From: an uncultured Clostridia bacterium
Lineage (GTDB): Bacteria; Bacillota; Clostridia; Oscillospirales; Acutalibacteraceae
NCBI GenBank assembly: GCA_947625785.1
Contig: CANQPS010000002.1
Span: 62,001 to 126,000 of the forward strand
Direction of reading: 5' to 3'
DNA length: 64,000 nucleotides
The position numbers and the translations under genes were made by a program. Within the stretch, counting starts at the first letter, position 1; the number at the start of each line of letters is the position of its first letter. This document shows, one piece after another, positions 26,809 through 36,456 of this stretch. Below the pieces are notes generated by a model. That model was not told the origin of the DNA, searched no databases, and worked only from the letters and a program-made list of their open reading frames with translations.

Positions 26809-28152
26809 TTATTCAAGTCCTAACACTTTACTTATATGGTCAATACCATATTTATCAATAGCTTTTTGATTTACTTCAACTTTATAATTACTTACAAGTT
26901 CGTCTATATATTCGCTAAATTCGTCACCTTTCATAGCATTAAGAACAGTATGTCTGCCACTTTCATCTTGTACAAGGTCTATACTATCTTCAACTACTCC
27001 TCTATAAATAAAATAATAGCTTGTTCCTACTTTTATATATGTTGCTTTTCCATCTTCAAGACCTTCGATAGCTCCCTTTAATTCATCACCAAGGGAGGAT
27101 TTTTCTAATATCGTAACATCATTAGTAATCTGTGGTGCATAAGGGTACTCTTCCTCTTCGTCACTGTCACCCTCATTATTACTGCTTGTATCATCTTTTG
27201 AAGAAGTATCATTACTTGTAGTGTTACTGCTTGTATCGTCTTTTGAAGAAGTATCATTACTTGTAGTGTTACTGCTTGTATCATCTTTTGAAGAAGTATC
27301 ATTACTTGTAGTGTTACTGCTTGTATCGTCTTTTGAAGAAGTATCATTACTTGTGGTATTACTGCTTGTATCGTCTTTTGAAGAAGTATCATTACTTGTG
27401 GTGTTACTGCTTACATCATCATCTTCCTTTGGCAATTCGCTCTCCGGCGTATGGTCATCAGAATATTGCTTAGATACATCATCAAGTGTCTTACCTTCCT
27501 CATTTATCATCTTAACATATTTTTCCATTAATAATTTAATCTTTTCTATTTCAGCATCACTTAAATCTTTTGTTTCACCATCGCTGTCCGTAGTTGTTAG
27601 AGGAATACTGAAATAACTGTAATCTACATAGTTTTCTTTGAAAAATTTTTCTATTTCTGCTTGGGATACTACACTTTCATCATATTTATTATAAAATACT
27701 TTGTTATACTTTGTAGTATATGTAAATGCTGCTTCAACATATGATTCTTTTGACACACCTAAATCTTCATAAGATGATTTTAAATATGCCCAATAATAAT
27801 TTGCACTTGATTCGATAGATGCTTTTTCCTCATCAGTAAGTGTCAGATTATTTTTTCGCATTAAATCATCAATTAACAACATCTTTTTGCAGTTATTTTC
27901 TGCCTCTTTGAGCATCCAATCCGATGCGGAAATTCCATCAATCTGCTGCTCAAATACCGATTTTGAACTGTCTTCTACTAACGAATTAGCTGACGAATAA
28001 GCCTCTACAAGATTATAAATATAAACACCTATTTTAAGCTGTTCTTTTTCATCTTTAAAAGACCATTTGTTATCACTACTGCTGCACGCTGATGTTGTCA
28101 ATAATGTTGTTGTGACAAGTAATGCAGCTATTGCCTTTTTAATTTTTTTCAT
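26809..28152 (-). CDS. PrsA/SurA-like lipoprotein with a tandem-repeat insert
   Basis: 447 residues. Signal peptide with lipobox TTSAC, a helical N-terminal domain with SurA_N-like character (MLLIDDLMRKNNLTLTDEEKASIESS..., residues 30-160), and a split parvulin-like region: FFKENYVDYSYFSIPL...GKTLDDVSKQYSDD (170-233) and ILEKSSLGDELKGAIEGLEDGKATYIKVGTSYYFIYRG (about 347-385). Between them lie five 15-residue units of TSSNTTSNDTSSKDD (247-321) and an acidic stretch. Foldase activity for exported proteins is inferred; the split domain may be inactive. It has its own promoter and ends at a bidirectional terminator. Confidence 0.75.
   Translation of the reverse strand: MKKIKKAIAALLVTTTLLTTSACSSSDNKWSFKDEKEQLKIGVYIYNLVEAYSSANSLVEDSSKSVFEQQIDGISASDWMLKEAENNCKKMLLIDDLMRKNNLTLTDEEKASIESSANYYWAYLKSSYEDLGVSKESYVEAAFTYTTKYNKVFYNKYDESVVSQAEIEKFFKENYVDYSYFSIPLTTTDSDGETKDLSDAEIEKIKLLMEKYVKMINEEGKTLDDVSKQYSDDHTPESELPKEDDDVSSNTTSNDTSSKDDTSSNTTSNDTSSKDDTSSNTTSNDTSSKDDTSSNTTSNDTSSKDDTSSNTTSNDTSSKDDTSSNNEGDSDEEEEYPYAPQITNDVTILEKSSLGDELKGAIEGLEDGKATYIKVGTSYYFIYRGVVEDSIDLVQDESGRHTVLNAMKGDEFSEYIDELVSNYKVEVNQKAIDKYGIDHISKVLGLE
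27190..27414 (-). repeat. Five tandem 45-bp coding repeats
   Basis: Five in-frame 45-base units coding TSSNTTSNDTSSKDD (the first begins V instead of T), nearly identical at DNA level with a few silent G/A changes. Such arrays change length easily by slippage or recombination. Confidence 0.95.
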
Positions 28153-28199
28153 TGATTAAGTACTTCCTTTCAATAAATTTCTAAAAATCACATAAAGTT

Positions 28200-28228
28200 A
28201 TTATACACTAATGTAAAAAATTTGTCCA
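28200..28228 (-). promoter_or_regulatory. Predicted sigma-A promoter of the PrsA-like gene
   Basis: Minus strand TGGACA (28223-28228), 17-base spacer, TATAAT (28200-28205), about 48 bases before the ATG. Confidence 0.7.
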
Positions 28229-28284
28229 TCATTAAAACGAAATTTTACAAATTTATCTTTATTAGTATTTTTTAGTAATCCGTA

Positions 28285-28322
28285 AAAAATAACAAGCCAT
28301 CTTTATTGATGACTTGTTGTTT
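28285..28322 (-). terminator. Terminator after the zinc-ribbon membrane protein gene
   Basis: Hairpin AACAAGCCATC / GATGACTTGTT (about 28291-28317) with one bulge per arm and T runs on both sides (ATTTTTTA on the minus strand). Confidence 0.8.
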
Positions 28323-28337
28323 TTTATACTAACTTTT

Positions 28338-29309
28338 TTATATTCTTCTTATTCTTCCGGAAATATTATTATTTACATTCATAGAATTTTTACAAGCATT
28401 AACTATAAATATAATATTTGTCGCAACGGCAGGTATTAAAAGTATCAATGTATCTTTTAACAATTCCCCGAAAACCGAACTATCACTCAATGAATATATA
28501 CAGAATTTAATTGTATCAAATACGGTCGCAGATATTAAACCACTTGAATATACATTTGCTACAAAACCTGATGTCTGACCTATAAAACAACAAAAAATTG
28601 TTATAACACCTATAATAATATAATCAATTTTACAAGTATTATTTTTTTTCATTATAAAGTTATATGTTCCCACACAAGCTCCTGCTATAAGTACTCCACT
28701 TATATATAGTATATATCCAAAATAATATATAAAAGCATATATTATCGCAGAAATCAGACCTGCTGCAAACGAAGCTAATAAAGCTATGACCCTTTTCTTA
28801 GTGGAAACATTATTATTTCCATTTTCTTGACCAACCGCACACATATCACACATATTTTCAATTTGTGACATATTACCTCTTGTTATTTCATATGTATTGA
28901 TTATGCTCGTCTTACCGCATACACTACAAATATTTAACATATTGTATGCAGAAAATAATCTGCATATATAATCAAGTATTTGAATCATAATATCCGTTGT
29001 TATATAGGATTCACTTCCAAAATAAGTGTAATCTACATATTCTTTGTCATTTATCTCAAATGATGTCCCCTTGCTATTTACAATAGGATTTTTCAGATAA
29101 ACAAGGTCTCTTTGGGCTGAAAATATATCTCTTCGTAAATTGTCAATTATATTCTGGTCCGCATTTGAAACATTAAAATAAATGTTGTATGAATTATTTA
29201 TATACTCTATACTGCAACTATAATTATTTATTTTACCTACTGCTCTTTCTCTTGAATATTCTGTTTTTAAACCATATCTTTGTACTATCTCTCCAAAAAC
29301 ATTACTCAA
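28338..29309 (-). CDS. Membrane protein with a CxxC...CxxC zinc-ribbon-like segment
   Basis: 323 residues, TTG start with GGAGAG upstream. A soluble N-terminal domain of about 125 residues (beta-rich, no family recognised) leads to CSVCGKTSIINTYEI...CDMC, a likely zinc-binding pair, then four or five membrane helices (about 170-310) with no catalytic motif. The next gene on the same strand is also a membrane protein with a zinc ribbon, suggesting a related pair. Function unknown. Confidence 0.65.
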   Translation of the reverse strand: MSNVFGEIVQRYGLKTEYSRERAVGKINNYSCSIEYINNSYNIYFNVSNADQNIIDNLRRDIFSAQRDLVYLKNPIVNSKGTSFEINDKEYVDYTYFGSESYITTDIMIQILDYICRLFSAYNMLNICSVCGKTSIINTYEITRGNMSQIENMCDMCAVGQENGNNNVSTKKRVIALLASFAAGLISAIIYAFIYYFGYILYISGVLIAGACVGTYNFIMKKNNTCKIDYIIIGVITIFCCFIGQTSGFVANVYSSGLISATVFDTIKFCIYSLSDSSVFGELLKDTLILLIPAVATNIIFIVNACKNSMNVNNNISGRIRRI

Positions 29310-29371
29310 TTTTGTTCTCTCCTTTTTTATACTGAATTATAAAATATTATTTTACAACACTATTTACTAAT

Positions 29372-30295
29372 TTATTCCGTAAGCTGAAAACCACAATTGG
29401 CACAAAATCTTGCCTCTGCACGACAAATATTCCCGCATTGTCTACAAAATTTTGTATCACCAAAATTAACCGGAACTTTATTAAAATCTTCGTTTTGAAT
29501 ATCTGTTTCAAATTTGTAGTCCCTATAAATACCGCTTACTCCAAATATAAATGCTGCAGCTAATATTATAATAGCCGAAATCGATACAGTTATAGTAAAA
29601 TATGATAATATTTCTATATCACTATAATCAGACGACTCTCCTAAAATAGGCAACACAAAAAATGCTATACCTACCGATACCGCTGACATAATTGATAATA
29701 TTACCTTTAAATATATAACCCCTTCCTCAGATAATTCTTTCTCTATATATAATTTTTCTATTCCTCTTATAAACTGTACAAGTTTAACCGCAGCTAATAT
29801 TAATATTGCTAATATAATACATAAGATAAATATATCAAATATTATAAGTTCCATATATTCTTCCTGCGATGATGTAACACCTTTATCTTTCGCATAATTA
29901 TATAAATAGATATTTTCCAGTATTACCTTTATACCATTCACCACAAAAAAGAATATGCCAAATATTAAATCAAGAACTGTAAAAATATTCACTAACTCTA
30001 AATAATTAACACTTTTCTCTAACCTGATTTTAGCATTAGACCTTATCAGTATCATAGTTATAGAGTCGGCAATTATACCAACACCTAATAAAAATTCAAT
30101 AATTATATAAATTAAGTTCCATAAGTTAAAATTTGCCGTGCCAACTATTAACTTTGAAACATTTTCTATACATATCGAAAATACTGTAAATGATATCAAT
30201 AACATTATAGCCGCTATCAAATATATTACATTATTTGAAAGTATCTTTTTTACGGTACTTTCAGCAAAACTTTTTTTATCAAGACTACTATACAT
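29372..30295 (-). CDS. Polytopic membrane protein with C-terminal zinc ribbon
   Basis: 307 residues. About six hydrophobic segments, then a cytosolic tail ending in FCRQCGNICRAEARFCANCGFQL, a classic double CxxC zinc ribbon. Proteins of this type are common and uncharacterised in Firmicutes. AGGAGA lies 10-11 bases before the ATG. It starts 15 bases after the nitroreductase gene and may share its transcript. Confidence 0.7.
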   Translation of the reverse strand: MYSSLDKKSFAESTVKKILSNNVIYLIAAIMLLISFTVFSICIENVSKLIVGTANFNLWNLIYIIIEFLLGVGIIADSITMILIRSNAKIRLEKSVNYLELVNIFTVLDLIFGIFFFVVNGIKVILENIYLYNYAKDKGVTSSQEEYMELIIFDIFILCIILAILILAAVKLVQFIRGIEKLYIEKELSEEGVIYLKVILSIMSAVSVGIAFFVLPILGESSDYSDIEILSYFTITVSISAIIILAAAFIFGVSGIYRDYKFETDIQNEDFNKVPVNFGDTKFCRQCGNICRAEARFCANCGFQLTE

Positions 30296-30310
30296 AATAT
30301 ATATTTTCTC

Positions 30311-30856
30311 CTACTTTATAAAATTGAGTATATCAGAAGTGTCCTTTCTATTTGGTGCTTTCAATTCGCCCGCAGGATAACCTATCGCAATAAGACAGGC
30401 AATTTCCTGATTTTTAGACAATGATATAATATCAGCTATTTTATATTCATCAAATATCCCGAGTATTACAGAACCTACACCTTTTTCGTGAGCTGCTAAA
30501 CAAAATGTCTGTGCCGCAATGCCTGCATCAAACATTTCCCATTTATCTTTCTTACTTGTAGTATATGAACCGTCTTTTTCATATCCGCATATTCCATTAA
30601 CCACACTTAATACTACAAGTGCTGAACAGCCCTTTATTATATCCCTATTATGCGAAAATCCTAACAAACCATTATCTGCAATATCGTCTAAAACATTTTT
30701 ATTACATACAACATTATATCGCACAATCTGAGAATTTTTCCACGATGGTGCAAACTGTGCCGCCTTAACTATATCTTCAATAACATTCTCCGGTACTTCT
30801 CTTTTTTCAAAATTTCTTACACTTCGTCTTGTCATAATACATTGTAAACTTTCCAT
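30311..30856 (-). CDS. Nitroreductase-family protein
   Basis: 181 residues. MTRRSVRNFEKREVPENVIEDIVKAAQFAPSWKNSQ is the FMN-binding signature of the family; a C-terminal IAIGYPAGE completes the fold. It probably binds FMN and uses NAD(P)H; the physiological substrate cannot be read. AAGGAGG precedes the ATG. A parS site lies 22 bases upstream of the start. Confidence 0.9.
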   Translation of the reverse strand: MESLQCIMTRRSVRNFEKREVPENVIEDIVKAAQFAPSWKNSQIVRYNVVCNKNVLDDIADNGLLGFSHNRDIIKGCSALVVLSVVNGICGYEKDGSYTTSKKDKWEMFDAGIAAQTFCLAAHEKGVGSVILGIFDEYKIADIISLSKNQEIACLIAIGYPAGELKAPNRKDTSDILNFIK

Positions 30857-30878
30857 TAAAAAGTCCTCCTTAAAAAAT

Positions 30879-30894
30879 GTTTCACGTGAAACAT
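30879..30894. promoter_or_regulatory. parS site 1
   Basis: Exact TGTTTCACGTGAAACA, the conserved 16-bp ParB-binding palindrome. It sits just upstream of the nitroreductase gene and is the most origin-distal of four copies. Confidence 0.97.
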
Positions 30895-30998
30895 TTATTA
30901 TTATTTATTAATTTTAGCTTTAGTCACTATTTAATTTAATCAACCTATCCTCATTCCCTATATTCTTATTATCCGTACATTTACTCCTTTTATTATAC

Positions 30999-31044
30999 AA
31001 AAACCCTCTGCACCTACTTTTTAATATAAGCAGAATACAGAAGG
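30999..31044 (-). terminator. Terminator after guaB
   Basis: Minus strand CCTTCTGTA pairs with TGCAGAGGG (G-T pairs included) and is followed by TTTTTG; it stands 15 bases after the guaB stop. Confidence 0.7.
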
Positions 31045-31058
31045 TCTTAATAACTTTA

Positions 31059-32540
<1,482 letters not shown>

Positions 32541-32594
32541 TTAGTTATCCTCCTCAACAGACTTTTATTTTATAGTAATTTATATAATTAGTTT

Positions 32595-32623
32595 ATTATA
32601 TCAAACTTTACACTCTATTTCAA
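32595..32623 (-). promoter_or_regulatory. Predicted sigma-A promoter of guaB
   Basis: Minus strand TTGAAA (32618-32623), 17-base spacer, TATAAT (32595-32600). Confidence 0.75.
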
Positions 32624-32776
32624 GCATTTTTAACATTTTTTTAGTATCAATCAATCTATCTGACATATTATCTATATTTTACTAATAATTGAAAAATTAT
32701 ATCGACAAATAAATATAAAATAATTGCTCACAAAACGACAAATATTTAATTGTGAATGTGTTAATATATATTTGTC

Positions 32777-32795
32777 CTTAATGATAATCATTATA
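32777..32795. promoter_or_regulatory. Fur-box-like palindrome upstream of the Noc/ParB-like gene
   Basis: The 19 bases match 16 of 19 positions of the classical Fur box, around a perfect 15-bp palindrome TAATGATAATCATTA. It lies 19 bases before the start codon, in the promoter or leader. AT-rich chance similarity is possible. Confidence 0.4.
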
Positions 32796-32814
32796 TGTTC
32801 TGAGGTGAATTTGT

Positions 32815-33654
32815 ATGTTTATTAATCCCATATTTAATCATTCAAAGTACAAAAAAATCATTTATGTAGATACAATCAAACTGCGCCCTCCTCAATACAA
32901 ATTCAGAGAATATATTGATAACAAGGAAATTAACGAACTTGCTCTGTCTATTAAACAAAACAATATTCTTCAGCCTTTACTTGTAAGAAAAAAACCAAAA
33001 TTTAAAAAGGGCGAATATGAAATTATTTGTGGTGAAAGACGATACAGAGCATCTGTACTAATAGGGATTAAAAAAATCCCCTGTATAGTAAAAAATTTGA
33101 GTGATGAAAATGCTTTTTTGTATTCAATAGCGGATAACATTCAACAAAACTCTTTATCATCTTTTGAAATAGCCAATTCACTTGGATACTTCAAAAAAAT
33201 GTTTCACGTGAAACACTCGGATATTTCTGATAAACTTATCAAAAATAACAGCTTCATATTAAATAAATTAAGCTTATTGGGTTTGGATAAAGATGAACAA
33301 AAACTTATATTAGAGGGAAATCTTACCGAAAATCAAGCTATTGCATTATTAACAATTAAAGATAAAAAAATCCGTCTGCTTGCTATAAGCAGAATTATTG
33401 AATATAATTTAAATTTACCCCAATCAATAGAATTAATAAATTCTATGATTAACAAAGGCTTTGGATTACCTCTTCCAAAAGAAAAAACTATCATTATCAA
33501 AGATATACGAATATTTGTAAATACAATAAATAAAGCTATATCTACTATGAAACAATCAGGAATTACTCCCACAACCAATCGCATTGAAAATGATGAATAC
33601 ATAGAATATAGCATTAAGATTCCGAAAAAATTTACAAGAGGTATCACTGCCTAA
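32815..33654 (+). CDS. Noc/ParB-like chromosome partitioning protein
   Basis: 279 residues. ParB N-terminal CTPase domain: ELALSIKQNNILQPLLVR, then the nucleotide motif GERRYRA. The next box, usually ENxxR, reads DNIQQ, so the Arg is lost. The central helix-turn-helix region is divergent and contains MFHVKH, which is encoded by an intact parS site. GAGGTG precedes the ATG. In Bacillus the second ParB-like protein here is Noc (nucleoid occlusion) next to rsmG; here too rsmG is the neighbour, though convergent. Noc function is inferred from position; it could be another ParB paralogue. Confidence 0.8.
   Translation: MFINPIFNHSKYKKIIYVDTIKLRPPQYKFREYIDNKEINELALSIKQNNILQPLLVRKKPKFKKGEYEIICGERRYRASVLIGIKKIPCIVKNLSDENAFLYSIADNIQQNSLSSFEIANSLGYFKKMFHVKHSDISDKLIKNNSFILNKLSLLGLDKDEQKLILEGNLTENQAIALLTIKDKKIRLLAISRIIEYNLNLPQSIELINSMINKGFGLPLPKEKTIIIKDIRIFVNTINKAISTMKQSGITPTTNRIENDEYIEYSIKIPKKFTRGITA
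33200..33215. promoter_or_regulatory. parS site 2, inside the Noc/ParB-like coding sequence
   Basis: Exact TGTTTCACGTGAAACA in frame within the Noc/ParB-like gene, where with its flanks it encodes MFHVKH in the helix-turn-helix region. Confidence 0.97.
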
Positions 33655-33721
33655 ATAAACATTAATTTGCTTACGACTAATTCTTACTCATATCCCATTC
33701 CTTACCTTATCCCTTTTTATC

Positions 33722-33763
33722 AAAAGGCTGTACAGTATAATGCTGTATGGCTTTTTGGTTTTT
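33722..33763. terminator. Terminator between convergent noc-like and rsmG genes
   Basis: A 14-bp stem (AAAAGGCTGTACAG with CTGTATGGCTTTTT, G-T pairs included) followed by GGTTTTT on the plus strand; probably ends the noc-like transcript and may serve rsmG as well. Confidence 0.75.
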
Positions 33764-33825
33764 CAAAGATTTTTTCTTTTTTTAATAAAGTTCCCGTAAC
33801 AGATTGAAAATAATACCAATATAAT

Positions 33826-34539
33826 TTATAATGGATTTTTTGAAATTTTAGTATTTTTGCGTGGATAATTATTTGGTGTTGTTTTAACTTTTTTAACCAA
33901 TATCAATGTTCTGGCACTTCCATCACTAAGGTTAAGGCTTATAATATCTTCTGTTTTGCCTCCCAATATATTAAACGAATTTTTTGCATTATCAATTTCC
34001 TGACAACAATCTTTACCCTTCATAGCAATAAAATATCCGCCTACTTTTACAAAAGGCAAACAGTATTCGCTTAAAACAGATAAATTTGCAACTGCCCTCG
34101 ATACTGCAAAATCAAATTTTTCTCTTAATTCAGGATTATTGCCGCCATCTTCTGCTCTCGAATGTACTGTTATATAATCTAATTTTATTGCAGACCTTAC
34201 TTCATTTAAAAAATTAATTCTTTTATTAAGACTGTCCAATAAAGTCATTTTTAAATCATTTCTGTATATATTCATAGGAACAGACGGAAACCCTGCTCCC
34301 GTTCCTACATCAATAACCTTTGCACCTTTATTGAAATTAATTGCCTTAAATATCGTTAAACTATCTTCAAAATGTTTAACAGCTATTTCATCAGGCTCGG
34401 TAATTGAAGTTAAATTCATTTTATTATTCCAGTCTATAAGCATTTTGGCATATTTATCAAAATCATTTAATTGATTTTCAGTCAAATTAATATCGTTCTT
34501 AATCATAGCACTAAATAAAGTTTCTTTTAAACTATTCAT
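33826..34539 (-). CDS. rsmG: 16S rRNA (guanine527-N7)-methyltransferase
   Basis: 237 residues. It methylates G527 of 16S rRNA using SAM. The SAM loop is VIDVGTGAGFPSVPM; MNLTSITEPDEIAVKHFEDSL and FDFAVSRAVANL are family signatures. The ATG at 34539 is chosen over an upstream extension because GGAGG lies 6-7 bases before it and it starts three bases after the mnmG stop. Part of mnmE-mnmG-rsmG. Confidence 0.95.
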   Translation of the reverse strand: MNSLKETLFSAMIKNDINLTENQLNDFDKYAKMLIDWNNKMNLTSITEPDEIAVKHFEDSLTIFKAINFNKGAKVIDVGTGAGFPSVPMNIYRNDLKMTLLDSLNKRINFLNEVRSAIKLDYITVHSRAEDGGNNPELREKFDFAVSRAVANLSVLSEYCLPFVKVGGYFIAMKGKDCCQEIDNAKNSFNILGGKTEDIISLNLSDGSARTLILVKKVKTTPNNYPRKNTKISKNPL

Positions 34540-34541
34540 TA

Positions 34542-36413
34542 TTATCCTCCGATTTTGCTTAGCCATATAATAAGTACGGATATATCGGCAGGACTTACTC
34601 CTGATATTCTCGATGCTTGCCCTAAATTTTCCGGTCGCACTTTATTTAATTTTTCAATTGCCTCAAGTCTTAAACCTGTAACATTTTTATAATCTGTTCC
34701 CTCAGGAAGTTTCTTTTTTTCAAGCCTTCTCATTTGCTCTATTTGTGCATATTGTTTCTTTATATATCCCTCGTATTTAATTTCAATTTCTATTTGCTCA
34801 AATATATTTGCATCAATATCAGGTCTTGATAAATCAACAGACTTTAAAATTTCATAACTAACCTGCGGCCTTTTCAATAATTCTGATAATCTTATACCGG
34901 ACACTAATTCTGATGTATTATTATCTATAAGTATCTGATTTAACTCTTTTGTAGGCGACATAACGGTAGATTTTATCCTTTTATATTCCTGCTCTTTTAA
35001 TTCCTGTTTTTTACAATATCTTTCCCATCTTTCATCTTTTATTAAACCTATTTCTCGGCCTATTGGAGTTAATCTTTCGTCAGCATTATCCTGTCTTAAA
35101 ATAAGTCTGTATTCTGAGCGTGATGTCATCATTCTATAAGGGTCTGTTACTCCTTTTGTTACAAGGTCATCTACCAATGTTCCTATATAAGAACTTGCTC
35201 TGTCAAGAATAAGGGGTTTTTTTCCTAATATTTTTAATGCCGCATTTATACCGGCAACCAAACCTTGTGCGGCAGCTTCCTCATAACCTGAACTTCCGTT
35301 AAACTGACCTGCACCATATAATCCCTCAAAATCAATAAATTCGAGTGTGCTGTTCATTTGGAGAGGGTCAACACAATCGTATTCTATTGCGTATGCCGAA
35401 CGCATAACTAAAGCATTTTCAAGACCTTTAATAGTATGATAAAAAGCAATTTGTACATCTTCCGGTAAAGATGATGACATACCTTGTAAATACATTTCTT
35501 CTGTATCCATACCACAAGGTTCTATAAACAGTTGATGTCTTTCCTTATCTGCAAATCTAACTATTTTATCTTCAAGACTTGGGCAATATCTTGGTCCAAC
35601 TCCCTCAATCTTTCCTCCATATAAAGGGGAACGATGTATATTTGCAAGTATAATTTCTTTGGTTTTTTCGTTTGTCCAACTGATATGGCAATCAACTTTA
35701 TTTTTTAAAGGCTCTAATGTATCATAAGAAAACGGTATAACAGGCTCATCACCACTTTGAACTTCAAGCTCCGAAAAATCAATAGATGATTTCAAAACTC
35801 TTGCCGGTGTACCGGTTTTAAATCTTCTCAATTTTAATCCTAATTCTTTCAATGAGGCAGGCAAATATTTTGCCGGAAATATCCCATCCGGCCCACTTTC
35901 ATAAGAAACATCACCTATAAATACTTTACCGCCTAAATATGTACCTGTTGCAATAATTACAGCTTTTGATTTAAATAGTGCGTACATTCTTGTTTCAACA
36001 TTCCAAATACCTTCTTCATCTTTATTTATAGCAATTATCTCGGCTTGTCTTAAATCAAGATTTTCTTGTAATTCAATAGTATGTTTCATATATTTACTAT
36101 ACTCTCGTCTATCTATTTGTGCTCTTAATGAATGTACAGCCGGACCTTTACCTCTGTTTAACATTCTCATTTGCAAAAGACAAGCATCTGCTGCTTTACC
36201 CATTTCGCCGCCAAGTGCATCAATTTCTCTGACTAAATGTCCCTTGGCAGTACCACCAATGGAAGGATTACAAGGACAATTTCCGACAGCGTCCATATTT
36301 ATCGTAAAAATAGCAGTTTTACAGCCAAGTCTTGATGAAGATAATGCAGCCTCTATACCTGCGTGACCTGCTCCTATTACAATTACATCATATTCGCCTG
36401 CAAAGTAATTCAT
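34542..36413 (-). CDS. mnmG: tRNA uridine-34 carboxymethylaminomethyl enzyme, FAD subunit
   Basis: About 623 residues. With MnmE it makes the (c)mnm5 modification at the wobble uridine of tRNA. FAD-binding YDVIVIGAGHAGIEAALS at the start, NPSIGGTAKGHLVREIDALGG with the conserved Gly-rich and redox region, and the C-terminal helical tail. The ATG at 36413 gives the usual MNYFAGEYDV start; ATGs at 36425 and 36434 are possible. The ribosome binding site is weak (GGGTGG). Confidence 0.96.
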   Translation of the reverse strand: MNYFAGEYDVIVIGAGHAGIEAALSSSRLGCKTAIFTINMDAVGNCPCNPSIGGTAKGHLVREIDALGGEMGKAADACLLQMRMLNRGKGPAVHSLRAQIDRREYSKYMKHTIELQENLDLRQAEIIAINKDEEGIWNVETRMYALFKSKAVIIATGTYLGGKVFIGDVSYESGPDGIFPAKYLPASLKELGLKLRRFKTGTPARVLKSSIDFSELEVQSGDEPVIPFSYDTLEPLKNKVDCHISWTNEKTKEIILANIHRSPLYGGKIEGVGPRYCPSLEDKIVRFADKERHQLFIEPCGMDTEEMYLQGMSSSLPEDVQIAFYHTIKGLENALVMRSAYAIEYDCVDPLQMNSTLEFIDFEGLYGAGQFNGSSGYEEAAAQGLVAGINAALKILGKKPLILDRASSYIGTLVDDLVTKGVTDPYRMMTSRSEYRLILRQDNADERLTPIGREIGLIKDERWERYCKKQELKEQEYKRIKSTVMSPTKELNQILIDNNTSELVSGIRLSELLKRPQVSYEILKSVDLSRPDIDANIFEQIEIEIKYEGYIKKQYAQIEQMRRLEKKKLPEGTDYKNVTGLRLEAIEKLNKVRPENLGQASRISGVSPADISVLIIWLSKIGG

Positions 36414-36456
36414 AATACCACCCATAATCAACATAAATATTTTTTAAATTTATTTT

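Noticed and set aside
27105-27616. Overlapping frames on both strands across the 45-bp repeats
   Set aside because: Repeat length divisible by three keeps all frames open; the lipoprotein frame alone has signal peptide, RBS and domain content.
33850-33870. GTGGATAA resembling a canonical DnaA box
   Set aside because: A single site within rsmG coding sequence, far from the origin cluster.
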